Source: Bacteroidales bacterium UBA1253 (GTDB lineage Bacteria > Bacteroidota > Bacteroidia > Bacteroidales > Paludibacteraceae). From it: a stretch of 10,496 bases of DNA. The first letter of the stretch is position 1, and each line of letters opens with the position of its first letter. The notes under the pieces are model-generated. The model ran no database searches and was not told the DNA's origin. It saw only the letters and a list, made by a program, of their open reading frames with translations. Shown in pieces: positions 1 to 6,270 of the stretch. The position numbers and the translations under genes are program-made. The DNA is taken from NCBI GenBank assembly GCA_002308815.1, contig DBVX01000009.1, forward strand, positions 9,841 to 20,336, given 5' to 3'.

Positions 1-1032
1 GCGACAGGTATCGGTCGTTCGATTGCCGGTAACGGCAAACCGCTGTACGACTATTTCGAGTATTATAACGGCGACCAGATGGCGCAGGAACTGAATATGG
101 TCAGCAAGCATTCGGCGGAGAAACAGGCGGCTCATCACTGCCATTGCTTCACCACCGTCAGCGACCTTACCGCACGCGAATGTACCCAGCTGCTTGACAA
201 GACACCCGACATCGTTACGCCCAATGGCTTTGACCTGAACGTTGTGCCTCACGGGAAAGCCGGGTTTGACCGCAAACGAAAGGCGGCCCGCCTGATACTC
301 AAAATGATTTACCTGCGGCACCTTTCCAATACCGACAAGGAGAAAGGAGACCGGATTATAAACGAAAACATCGAGCCGCTGTACATCGCCATCTCCGGCA
401 GACAGGAATGGAAAAACAAGGGCATAGATGTCTTCCTTCAAGCGATGGAGCGATTGGCTGAAGAACAGACAGACAGACCCGTCGTGGCGTTTGTGATGAT
501 TCCCTACCTCAAACAAGCCTCCTACACCAAAGGCAATGTAACCGTCATCTTCCTGCCTTTCTACCTGCCGCTGACAGGCAAAGAGGACTACGGCGATACG
601 GAGCAATGCGCGGACCTTCTTTGCCGGGAGATCCTCAAAGGTGTCCCTTATTACGACCTGCTCATCGGCATGGATATGACCGTCTTCCCGAGTTACTACG
701 AACCGTGGGGATACACGCCGATGGAGTCCGTCGCTTTCCATGTCCCCACCGTTACGACCACCCTCGCGGGCTACGGCGTATGGGCGGAAGCGCAACAGAA
801 AAACGACTCATCCTTCCCGCCCGTCACAGTTATTCAAAGGACGGACAGCAACGGCGAAGATGTGGTTGCGCAAATCATTGCTGCCATTCGCACACTCCTT
901 TCGCTTGATGAAGCGTCCGTAACAGCGGTCAGAAAAGCCGCTGCAAGCCTGTCCGGAAGATCCACGTGGGAACACTTCTTCAAGTACTACCTGAAGGCAT
1001 ACCAAATAGCCTTGTCAAAATATCGAATCTAA
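1..1032 (+). CDS. Glycogen synthase, GT3 family (3' part)
   Basis: The reading frame is open from base 1, so the gene starts upstream of the window and the ATG at 79 is internal. The 343 visible codons match the C-terminal half of GT3-family glycogen synthases (the eukaryotic GYS type also found in Bacteroidetes), which transfer glucose from a nucleotide sugar onto glycogen in the cytoplasm. Seen in order: FTTVSDLTARE and the family signature DIVTPNGFDLN (around codons 50-80); SGRQEWKNKGIDVF (around codons 132-145), equivalent to the phosphate-binding Arg/Lys segment; and SYYEPWGYTPME, whose Glu residues at codons 234 and 242 form the E-x7-E motif of retaining GT-B enzymes. The end at 1032 is natural, with TAA after KYRI. 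Roughly 200 N-terminal residues are missing if the protein has the usual length. It lies 12 bases upstream of pheT on the same strand, so co-transcription is likely. Family assignment is confident; donor (UDP- or ADP-glucose) cannot be told. Confidence 0.93.
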   Translation, partial: ATGIGRSIAGNGKPLYDYFEYYNGDQMAQELNMVSKHSAEKQAAHHCHCFTTVSDLTARECTQLLDKTPDIVTPNGFDLNVVPHGKAGFDRKRKAARLILKMIYLRHLSNTDKEKGDRIINENIEPLYIAISGRQEWKNKGIDVFLQAMERLAEEQTDRPVVAFVMIPYLKQASYTKGNVTVIFLPFYLPLTGKEDYGDTEQCADLLCREILKGVPYYDLLIGMDMTVFPSYYEPWGYTPMESVAFHVPTVTTTLAGYGVWAEAQQKNDSSFPPVTVIQRTDSNGEDVVAQIIAAIRTLLSLDEASVTAVRKAAASLSGRSTWEHFFKYYLKAYQIALSKYRI

Positions 1033-1044
1033 TACATCACAACA

Positions 1045-3558
1045 ATGAATATCTCTTACAAATGGCTGCGTCAGTACCTTGACACTCAGGACGACGCACA
1101 GACAATAGCCCGCATCCTGACCGACATCGGTCTGGAGGTGGGCACAGTAGAAACAGTGGAAAGCATTCGCGGCGGACTGCGTGGCGTGAAAGTGGGTCAG
1201 GTCATGACCTGCGAGATGCACCCCAACAGCGACCACCTGCATATCTGCCAGGTGGATTTGGGCGACGGCAACCTGACGCAAATCGTGTGCGGCGCACCCA
1301 ACGTGGCTGCCGGGCAGAAAGTGCTCGTTGCCACCATCGGCACCGTCCTCTATCAGGGCGACGAGTCCCTCACTATCAAGCGGGGCAAACTGCGCGGTGT
1401 GGAGTCACTCGGAATGATTTGCGCCGAGGACGAACTGGGAGTCGGCACCAGTCACGACGGCATAATGGTGCTGCCCGAAGACACGCCTGTCGGAATGGAT
1501 GCCCGCGACTATTTCCACATTGAGGACGACACACTCATCGAAGTGGATATCACGCCCAACCGCAACGACGGAGCCTCCCATTACGGCGTGGCGCGCGACC
1601 TCTACGCCTATTATAAGGCGCACGAGGACGAACTCACCTTCCCCTGTCCCACCCTTCGTCTGCCCGATGTAAGCGCGTTCAAGGTGCAGAACCACAACCT
1701 GCCCATTGATGTGACGGTGGAGGATGCGGAAGCATGCCCCCGCTACACAGGCGTGAGCATCAACGGCGTGACTATCAAAGAATCCCCCAAGTGGCTGCAG
1801 GACAGACTGCAGGCCATCGGACTGCGCAGCATCAACAATGTGGTGGACGTGACGAACTTCGTACTCATGGAACTCGGTCAGGCGCTGCACGCTTTCGATG
1901 CGGACAAGATTGGCGGACGGCATATCATCGTGCGCAAAGCCAAAGAGGGAACACCCTTTGTCACGCTGGACGGCATCGAGCGCAAACTGAGCGGCAAGGA
2001 CCTGATGATTTGCGATGAAGAGCGTGAGATGTGCATTGCGGGCGTGTTCGGCGGAAAAGACACAGGTGTCAGCGACACGACCACCAACGTCTTCCTCGAG
2101 AGTGCGAACTTCAACCCCGTCACTATCCGCAAGACCGCCCGCCGTCACGGACTGAGTACCGATGCCTCCTTCCGCTACGAGCGCGGCTGCGACCCCAACT
2201 TCACGATGTACGTCCTCAAGCGCGCCGCCCTATTGATACAGGAAGTGGCAGGAGGCGAAGTGGCGATGGAAATCGCTGACATAGTGGACGGAAAACAGAA
2301 CGCCGTCGAACACCCCTTCCCGCTTTGGCAGGTGGAGATGAACCTCGACCGCGTGGAGAATCTGATTGGCAAACAACTCGGAGCGGAAACAGTGGAGAGA
2401 ATCCTCACCGCTCTTGAAATACAGTTCACCAAGAACGGCGCGGACTACCATCTGCAAGTGCCCCGTTACCGCGTGGACGTGCAGCGCGAGTGCGACGTGG
2501 CGGAGGACATCCTGCGCATCTACGGTTACAACAACGTCGCCTTCCCTGAGAAAGTGAACACATCACTCAGTTACAGCACGCACCCCGATTCGGAGCAGCT
2601 CAAACGCCGCCTGAGCGAACAACTCACCGCACAGGGATTCAACGAGATACTGAACAACTCGCTCACCAAGACGAGTTACTACGAGCGCGGCAACTGGCTC
2701 GACAGTTGCGTCAAGGTGAAGAACCCGCTGTCGAGCGACCTCGGCGTGATGCGCCAGACCCTGCTCTTCGGCGGACTGGAAACGATACAGCGCAACATCA
2801 ACCGCAAGATGGGCGACCTGCGCCTGTATGAGTTCGGCAACTGCTACTTCTACAACCCCGCCGCCGTCAAGGACGAGCCCATCCAAGCCTATTCGGAGAA
2901 CCTGCACCTTGCCCTGTGGCTCACCGGCAACAAGTCGGCGCAGTCGTGGGTCAGCAAAAGCGAACAGACCACATTCTACCAGTTGCACGCCTATGTCAAC
3001 AACCTGCTGCTGCGTTTGGGCATAGACCCTGCGTCGCTCGTCCTTGAACCCGCCATCGACCCCGAAGGCGACAAGTGCTGCGGCATCGTGGAGTGTTTCG
3101 CCGACGGACTGGTAATCAAGACGAAGCAGGGTCTTTCACTCGGCTATATGACCTCGGTCAGCCGTCAGTTGCTGCGGGAGTTCGACATTGACCAAGCCGT
3201 CTATTACGCCGACCTCTACTGGCCCAACCTGATGCAGATGAACAAGCAGTACAAACCCGTCGTCGAGGACCTGCCCAAGTATCCGTCCGTCAAACGCGAC
3301 CTGGCGCTCTTGCTCGACAAGAACATCTGCTTCGCCGAGTTGGAGAAAGCGGCGTTCCAGGCGGAGAGGAAACTGCTGCGCGCCGTGACCCTCTTCGACG
3401 TGTATGAAGGGAAGAACTTGGAGGAGGGCAAGAAGAGTTACGCCCTGTCGTTCATCCTTCAGGACAAGGACAACACGCTCAAGGACCAGCAGATCGAGCA
3501 TATCATGTCCCGCCTGCAGAAGACTTTCGAGGAACAATTCGGTGCCAAGTTGAGATAA
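1045..3558 (+). CDS. pheT: Phenylalanine--tRNA ligase beta subunit
   Basis: This 837-residue protein is a full-length PheT, the beta chain of the cytoplasmic alpha2-beta2 enzyme that charges tRNA-Phe. The N-terminus MNISYKWLRQYL is typical. A tRNA-binding (EMAP/OB-fold) domain spans about residues 45-155, with HPNSDHLHICQV and the VCGAPNV segment. The motif PNRNDGASHYGVARDL (171-186) precedes a B3/B4 domain, the editing region, that includes INNVVDVTNFVL and GQALHAFDADKI. A B5 domain follows at about 425-505, with the VPRYRVDVQRECDVAEDI segment. The core then leads into a C-terminal ferredoxin-fold anticodon-binding domain (about 744-837) starting at YPSVKRDLALLL. The start is the first ATG after the upstream stop and matches the family. 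No strong Shine-Dalgarno sequence is visible, which is usual in Bacteroidetes. The alpha subunit gene pheS is not in the window, as is common when the two genes are unlinked. Codon use is GC-rich like the preceding gene, indicating resident core genome. Confidence 0.98.
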   Translation: MNISYKWLRQYLDTQDDAQTIARILTDIGLEVGTVETVESIRGGLRGVKVGQVMTCEMHPNSDHLHICQVDLGDGNLTQIVCGAPNVAAGQKVLVATIGTVLYQGDESLTIKRGKLRGVESLGMICAEDELGVGTSHDGIMVLPEDTPVGMDARDYFHIEDDTLIEVDITPNRNDGASHYGVARDLYAYYKAHEDELTFPCPTLRLPDVSAFKVQNHNLPIDVTVEDAEACPRYTGVSINGVTIKESPKWLQDRLQAIGLRSINNVVDVTNFVLMELGQALHAFDADKIGGRHIIVRKAKEGTPFVTLDGIERKLSGKDLMICDEEREMCIAGVFGGKDTGVSDTTTNVFLESANFNPVTIRKTARRHGLSTDASFRYERGCDPNFTMYVLKRAALLIQEVAGGEVAMEIADIVDGKQNAVEHPFPLWQVEMNLDRVENLIGKQLGAETVERILTALEIQFTKNGADYHLQVPRYRVDVQRECDVAEDILRIYGYNNVAFPEKVNTSLSYSTHPDSEQLKRRLSEQLTAQGFNEILNNSLTKTSYYERGNWLDSCVKVKNPLSSDLGVMRQTLLFGGLETIQRNINRKMGDLRLYEFGNCYFYNPAAVKDEPIQAYSENLHLALWLTGNKSAQSWVSKSEQTTFYQLHAYVNNLLLRLGIDPASLVLEPAIDPEGDKCCGIVECFADGLVIKTKQGLSLGYMTSVSRQLLREFDIDQAVYYADLYWPNLMQMNKQYKPVVEDLPKYPSVKRDLALLLDKNICFAELEKAAFQAERKLLRAVTLFDVYEGKNLEEGKKSYALSFILQDKDNTLKDQQIEHIMSRLQKTFEEQFGAKLR

Positions 3559-3562
3559 CGGC

Positions 3563-3591
3563 AAGACAATAGACACATAACCTCTTGTCTT
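3563..3591 (+). terminator. Weak hairpin after pheT
   Basis: AAGACAA (3563-3569) can pair with TTGTCTT (3585-3591) across a 15-base spacer, starting five bases after the pheT stop. The stem is only 7 bp, AT-rich, and lacks a long T run, so it may be a weak terminator or chance. Confidence 0.25.
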
Positions 3592-3636
3592 TATCCACAA
3601 AAGAAGCACTTATGCAGCCACATTGCAGCAAGCTTC

Positions 3637-3680
3637 CTTATGTGATTCTTATGTGATTTATATGTCATTTATATGTTAGT
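3637..3680. repeat. Four tandem 11-bp units
   Basis: Two perfect units CTTATGTGATT (3637-3647, 3648-3658) are followed by two diverged ones, TATATGTCATT (3659-3669) and TATATGTTAGT (3670-3680). The first two are identical; the others keep the core TATGT. The 11-bp period is close to one helical turn, which would put each unit on the same DNA face, as in arrays of protein-binding sites. The array lies between pheT and the pseudogene at 3753, about 70 bases upstream of that gene's ATG. Function is unknown; chance duplication of a short sequence is also possible. Confidence 0.6.
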
Positions 3681-3752
3681 CCGCAGACCACACCGATACA
3701 TCACCGTAGGAACAGTGGACAAAAACCGTCACCATTCAAAAAACATACCGTT

Positions 3753-4413
3753 ATGGCAGAAGTGAAACTGCAGATTCCCTTCGATGAAATTCACGGAGCG
3801 ATTGAGAAGCACGGCATTATCAGCCGCCAGAAAAAGTACCGCGATGACAGCGGCAGAGTCATTTTTGAGGGAAAGCAGGTGAAGCGATTAAGCCGCACCT
3901 GCCGAAATCCTGTGAATTGAGGCAGGAGTAAATGCGGCGCGCGAGTTTGAAAAGTCCCCACTTTTCAAACATAGAACTCCTTATACGCTGTCCGCCGCCC
4001 CCGCGACTTCAAGAAAGACCCGCCGAAGGGGGAGGAACTGAAGCATCAGAACCGCTGGAAAGAGGCGTGTCACCGTGCCGCGCAGATACTACAAGCCGGA
4101 CAGCCGAAGAGCGTAAAAGGCACCAGCCAAGACCCAGACCTCACACCCGAGGTACGCCGCTCCAAAGCCGAGGTGGAGCGCGTCTTCAAAGCGACAAGCC
4201 ATATCCCTGACTACTACTCGCCCCGAAGAAGTCTTGCAACTTTACAATGCCTTCAAGTCGCGTTATGAGAAGCAACTCCCGAACATCCGTGGCAAGCGCC
4301 CGGACCCGCAGGCGCCGATAGACCCGCTTACCCGTCTTCCCAAGCGTTACCATCTCTTCCCCGCCTTCCTCCGTGCCATGCTCTACATCGAACTCAAAGC
4401 GCAAAATCTTTGA
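3753..4413 (+). pseudogene. Broken small conserved Bacteroidales protein
   Basis: Three colinear fragments read as one former protein of roughly 185 residues. Fragment 1 begins at ATG 3753 (MAEVKLQIPFDEIHGAIEKH) and keeps homologous-looking sequence to GKQ at 3878; the frame stops at TGA 3918-3920. Fragment 2 resumes in the same frame at about 3978 (SLYAVRRPRDFKKDPPKGEE), rich in charged residues, and runs to DYYSP. At the CCCC tract 4221-4224 one extra base shifts the frame, and fragment 3 continues as PEEVLQLYNAFKSRYEKQL to the TGA at 4411-4413, including KRPDPQAPIDPLTRLPKRYH and FLRAMLY. From memory this pattern (MAEVKLQIPF..IHG..EKHGII.RQKKYRD, then PRDFKK.PP.G.EL...NR, then RPDPQAPIDP) belongs to a common Bacteroidales family of unknown function. 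Two independent lesions argue against a sequencing error and for real decay. The 55-codon product of fragment 1 could still be made. Confidence 0.82.
3879..3974. repeat. Structured insertion with two hairpins inside the pseudogene
   Basis: About 96 bases separate two stretches that would otherwise join in frame, so this block looks inserted. It contains two adjacent foldback structures. The first pairs GCCGCA (3892-3897) and CCTGCC (3898-3903) with GGCAGG (3921-3926) and TGCGGC (3933-3938). The second is a perfect 11-bp stem, GTTTGAAAAGT (3945-3955) with ACTTTTCAAAC (3960-3970), closed by a CCCC loop. The block carries in-frame stops (TGA 3918 and TAG 3972, among others). Exact ends are uncertain by several bases because the ancestral residues are inferred. 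It resembles a small REP- or MITE-like repeat; no target duplication was recognised. Confidence 0.6.
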
Positions 4414-4461
4414 AACCGCCTGCTGTTCTGCTGCTGTTCACACAAAAATGCGGGAAACATC

Positions 4462-4491
4462 TTGTAATCTCCGCAAAAAGCAGTATCTTTG
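4462..4491 (+). promoter_or_regulatory. Bacteroidetes-type promoter for the GHKL/STAS-like pair
   Basis: TATCTTTG at 4484-4491 matches the Bacteroidetes -7 box TAnnTTTG exactly. TTG at 4462-4464 (context CTTG) stands 19 bases upstream, fitting the -33 TTTG element with one mismatch. Transcription would start near 4498, about 18 bases before the ATG at 4516. This also shows that the in-frame TTG at 4489 lies in the promoter and is not the start codon. Confidence 0.75.
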
Positions 4492-4515
4492 CCGAAAGTT
4501 GAAATATCATTAGAT

Positions 4516-5169
4516 ATGGATTTATCATCACTCATAAGACAATACTTCCCCACGTATGACAATGATGTCACGATTGATGTGTTTGACGAGAAAAACATTT
4601 ACGACGTTTATCATCGTGTCGTGAGTGTCTTGACACAACATCTGGACATCGAGACTACGGTGTTAGAAGCGATGAGTTATTGCTTTTATGAGATATTGGA
4701 CAACGTGCTAATCCATTCCGGCAAGGAACTCGGCACCGTTATTACGCAATATGACCCGAAAGATCATGTACTTGGCTTCTTAATAGCGGATGACGGAATA
4801 GGTGTACAGGCTTCGCTCGCCGGGAACGAGAAGTATGCCAATATCTCAGAGCCGGAAGCACTGAAGATTTGCATCGAAGATACCGTCACGGACGGCAAGG
4901 GAATGGGATTTGGTCTGTATTCAACTTTCAGGCTCAATAGTAAAGCAGGTTTGTTATTGGAAGTACGTTCCGGCAGCCACACAATGCAAGTGAAGAACGG
5001 GGAGGTAACAGCAATTGAGAGTGAACCGTGGCAAGGAACCATTGTGTATATGCAGTTACAAACAGATAAGGAGATTGACCCTGCCGAAGTGGTTGCAAAC
5101 CGCACAAACATAGCAGAGCAATACAAGGAGGCATTCTTAAACGACAATGAGTTAGAGCAATTATGGTAA
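4516..5169 (+). CDS. GHKL-fold ATPase, SpoIIAB-like kinase candidate
   Basis: This 217-residue protein has a histidine-kinase-type ATPase (GHKL) fold without sensor, membrane or His-phosphoacceptor domains. Motifs seen: N box YEILDNVLIHS with Glu59, Asn63 and His67; G1 box ADDGIG (residues 91-96); G2 box GKGMGFGL (127-134), followed by a beta-rich end including GTIVYMQL. The first 50 residues are not recognised. Such compact single-domain ATPases include the anti-sigma kinases of the SpoIIAB/RsbW group, which phosphorylate a STAS partner. The next gene, overlapping by 7 bases, encodes a STAS-like protein, supporting such a pairing by inference. The ATG at 4516 was chosen because the promoter's -7 box covers the more upstream TTG. 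The tail (residues 182-217) is highly charged. No sigma factor gene is adjacent, so the target is unknown; a regulator of some other process is equally possible. Confidence 0.85.
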   Translation: MDLSSLIRQYFPTYDNDVTIDVFDEKNIYDVYHRVVSVLTQHLDIETTVLEAMSYCFYEILDNVLIHSGKELGTVITQYDPKDHVLGFLIADDGIGVQASLAGNEKYANISEPEALKICIEDTVTDGKGMGFGLYSTFRLNSKAGLLLEVRSGSHTMQVKNGEVTAIESEPWQGTIVYMQLQTDKEIDPAEVVANRTNIAEQYKEAFLNDNELEQLW

Positions 5170-5453
5170 CATTCTGTTTTAGGGAATATGGAGAGAATCT
5201 CGGCACACGTCCTTTAGGGAAACGTGTCCGTGAACAATTGATGCCGTTGCTGGAACAGGACGAGCGTGTCGTTCTTGATTTCACAGGCGTGAATGTGGTA
5301 AGCAACTCATTCGCAGATGAATGTATCGCTAAATTGCTGCTTGTCATGCCGCTTGCAGATTTGAAAGCACATACTACTTTCCGGGGTCTGAACCCCATCG
5401 CCTCGGAGAGTGTCTTAACGGCACTTCAGCGCCGTCACATGGTTATGGCGTAA
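5163..5453 (+). CDS. STAS-like protein, DUF4325 type
   Basis: This 96-residue protein starts at the ATG of ATGGTAA, overlapping the stop of the ATPase gene by 7 bases, which suggests translational coupling and a fixed ratio of the two products. The central signature VVLDFTGVNVVSNSFADE (residues 36-53) is typical of the STAS-like domain DUF4325: a buried beta strand ending in DF.GV, then a Ser-rich turn and an alpha helix beginning FADE. In classical STAS anti-sigma antagonists (SpoIIAA) the equivalent turn carries the Ser that the partner kinase phosphorylates; Ser47 and Ser49 are candidates here by analogy. The remainder, LKAHTTFRGLNPIASESVL, fits the second half of the domain. No signal peptide or membrane segment, so probably cytoplasmic. 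No clear terminator follows. Family call is good; biochemical role is inference. Confidence 0.85.
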   Translation: MVTFCFREYGENLGTRPLGKRVREQLMPLLEQDERVVLDFTGVNVVSNSFADECIAKLLLVMPLADLKAHTTFRGLNPIASESVLTALQRRHMVMA

Positions 5454-5766
5454 AGCCTTAAAATAACCTCGTCCAGCTCGGTCGTAAAACAGGAATAAGC
5501 GAATTATGCGAAAAACAATTTTCACCTATGAGATAACGACAGGCAAAGAACGACATACATAATCAAGCATACAGCTAAGAACTTGGAGTTTCGAAAACTG
5601 GACACTTTTGAAATTCTTTTACCAAGAACAAGGCTTTTTGCTCACGTTTCGACGTGAGTCTTGTTCCGGATATTTGGTAAAAGAAGGTAGTCCAGAAATC
5701 CTCGAAACTCCAGATTGAAGCTAACAAGCCTCACGTTTTTTGTATATATAATTGAAATCTAATAGT
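5454..5766. other. Intergenic region between STAS-like and NTPase genes
   Basis: These 313 bases hold no credible gene. The main content is the long palindrome at 5584-5712. Composition turns AT-rich near the right end, where TATAATTG (5747-5754) is one base off the TAnnTTTG box, 12 bases before the NTPase ATG, but no matching -33 element is seen. Nothing is recognised in 5454-5583. Confidence 0.6.
5584..5712. repeat. 129-base imperfect palindrome with TTCG loop
   Basis: Five nested paired blocks fold this region into one long hairpin. From outside in: TGGAGTTTCGA (5584-5594) with TCGAAACTCCA (5702-5712); CTGGAC (5598-5603) with GTCCAG (5690-5695); TTCTTTTACCAA (5614-5625) with TTGGTAAAAGAA (5674-5685); GAACAAG (5626-5632) with CTTGTTC (5660-5666); CTCACGT (5641-5647) with ACGTGAG (5652-5658), closed by TTCG. 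That gives 43 base pairs separated by asymmetric internal loops. The 11-bp outer ends look like terminal inverted repeats, so a MITE-like element is one reading; a structured RNA or attenuator before the NTPase gene is another. No target-site duplication was seen. The left arm (5586-5613) resembles the hairpin at 3943-3970. Confidence 0.85.
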
Positions 5767-6270
5767 ATGAAAGAATTTATCCTTATCATGGGGGAAGAAA
5801 ATTCGGGGAAAACAACAACAGCCTGGGTTGTTTATCAACGACTACTTCCCTATGCAAGTAGTTCTCGCATTTTTATTAAGGGAACACCAGTAATGAACCA
5901 TGGAGAAATTGTGTACAAACCAGTTTCCTATGACAAACAACCAGAAGACTTCAAAGCCATTCTTGCGCGAGAAGACTACAAAATCGCGATTATTAGCGGT
6001 GGTGATGACCCAAATCTCTTGAAAGATGAGATAGATTCCGTTTACGATGAAGTGGACTTTATTGTAATTTCATTGCGTTCAATCAAGCGTCTGGGCTCTT
6101 CTCAACAAATGATAGAGGACAACTATCCAAAGGATTATACAAGACCATTTTGGATAGAGCGCAATCCGAGTCTCACTCATCCGATGGATATAGTGAATAG
6201 CAAACGTCCGTTAGGAGATAGAATAGCAAATTATATTTTAGTTCAGACCACTCAAAGACCCTTGTTATGA
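5767..6270 (+). CDS. Small P-loop NTPase, function unknown
   Basis: This 167-residue protein begins with a beta strand and Walker A motif, FILIMGEENSGKTTTAW, with GEENSGKT at residues 9-16 (Lys15 and Thr16 bind the nucleotide phosphates). A hydrophobic strand YKIAIISGGDD (71-81) is a plausible Walker B with Asp80 or Asp81, followed by a second strand DFIVISLRS (97-105). The size and strand order suggest a minimal kinase- or ATPase-like P-loop domain, but no specific family is recognised. No signal peptide. The ATG at 5767 is preferred over an in-frame TTG at 5752, which sits only in an AT-rich leader. Its last codons overlap the start of the BspA-like gene as ATGA (6267-6270), so the two are probably translated in a coupled way, which is unexpected for a cytoplasmic NTPase and a secreted surface protein. 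Codon use is AT-rich like the downstream gene and unlike pheT. Confidence 0.8.
   Translation: MKEFILIMGEENSGKTTTAWVVYQRLLPYASSSRIFIKGTPVMNHGEIVYKPVSYDKQPEDFKAILAREDYKIAIISGGDDPNLLKDEIDSVYDEVDFIVISLRSIKRLGSSQQMIEDNYPKDYTRPFWIERNPSLTHPMDIVNSKRPLGDRIANYILVQTTQRPLL

Noticed and set aside
1405..2148. Long antisense frame inside pheT (247 codons)
   Set aside because: GC-rich coding DNA commonly leaves open antisense frames; pheT on the plus strand is certain.
3932..4210. A 92-codon plus-strand open frame
   Set aside because: It reads the pseudogene region in a different frame; the protein-like sequence (PRDFKKDPPKGEEL and onward) is in another frame.
4489..4515. TTG start that would lengthen the GHKL ATPase by nine residues
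   Set aside because: It lies inside the TATCTTTG -7 box and upstream of the expected transcript start; ATG 4516 fits better.
5747..5754. TATAATTG as a promoter for the NTPase gene
   Set aside because: One mismatch to TAnnTTTG and no -33 element at the right distance; too weak to call.
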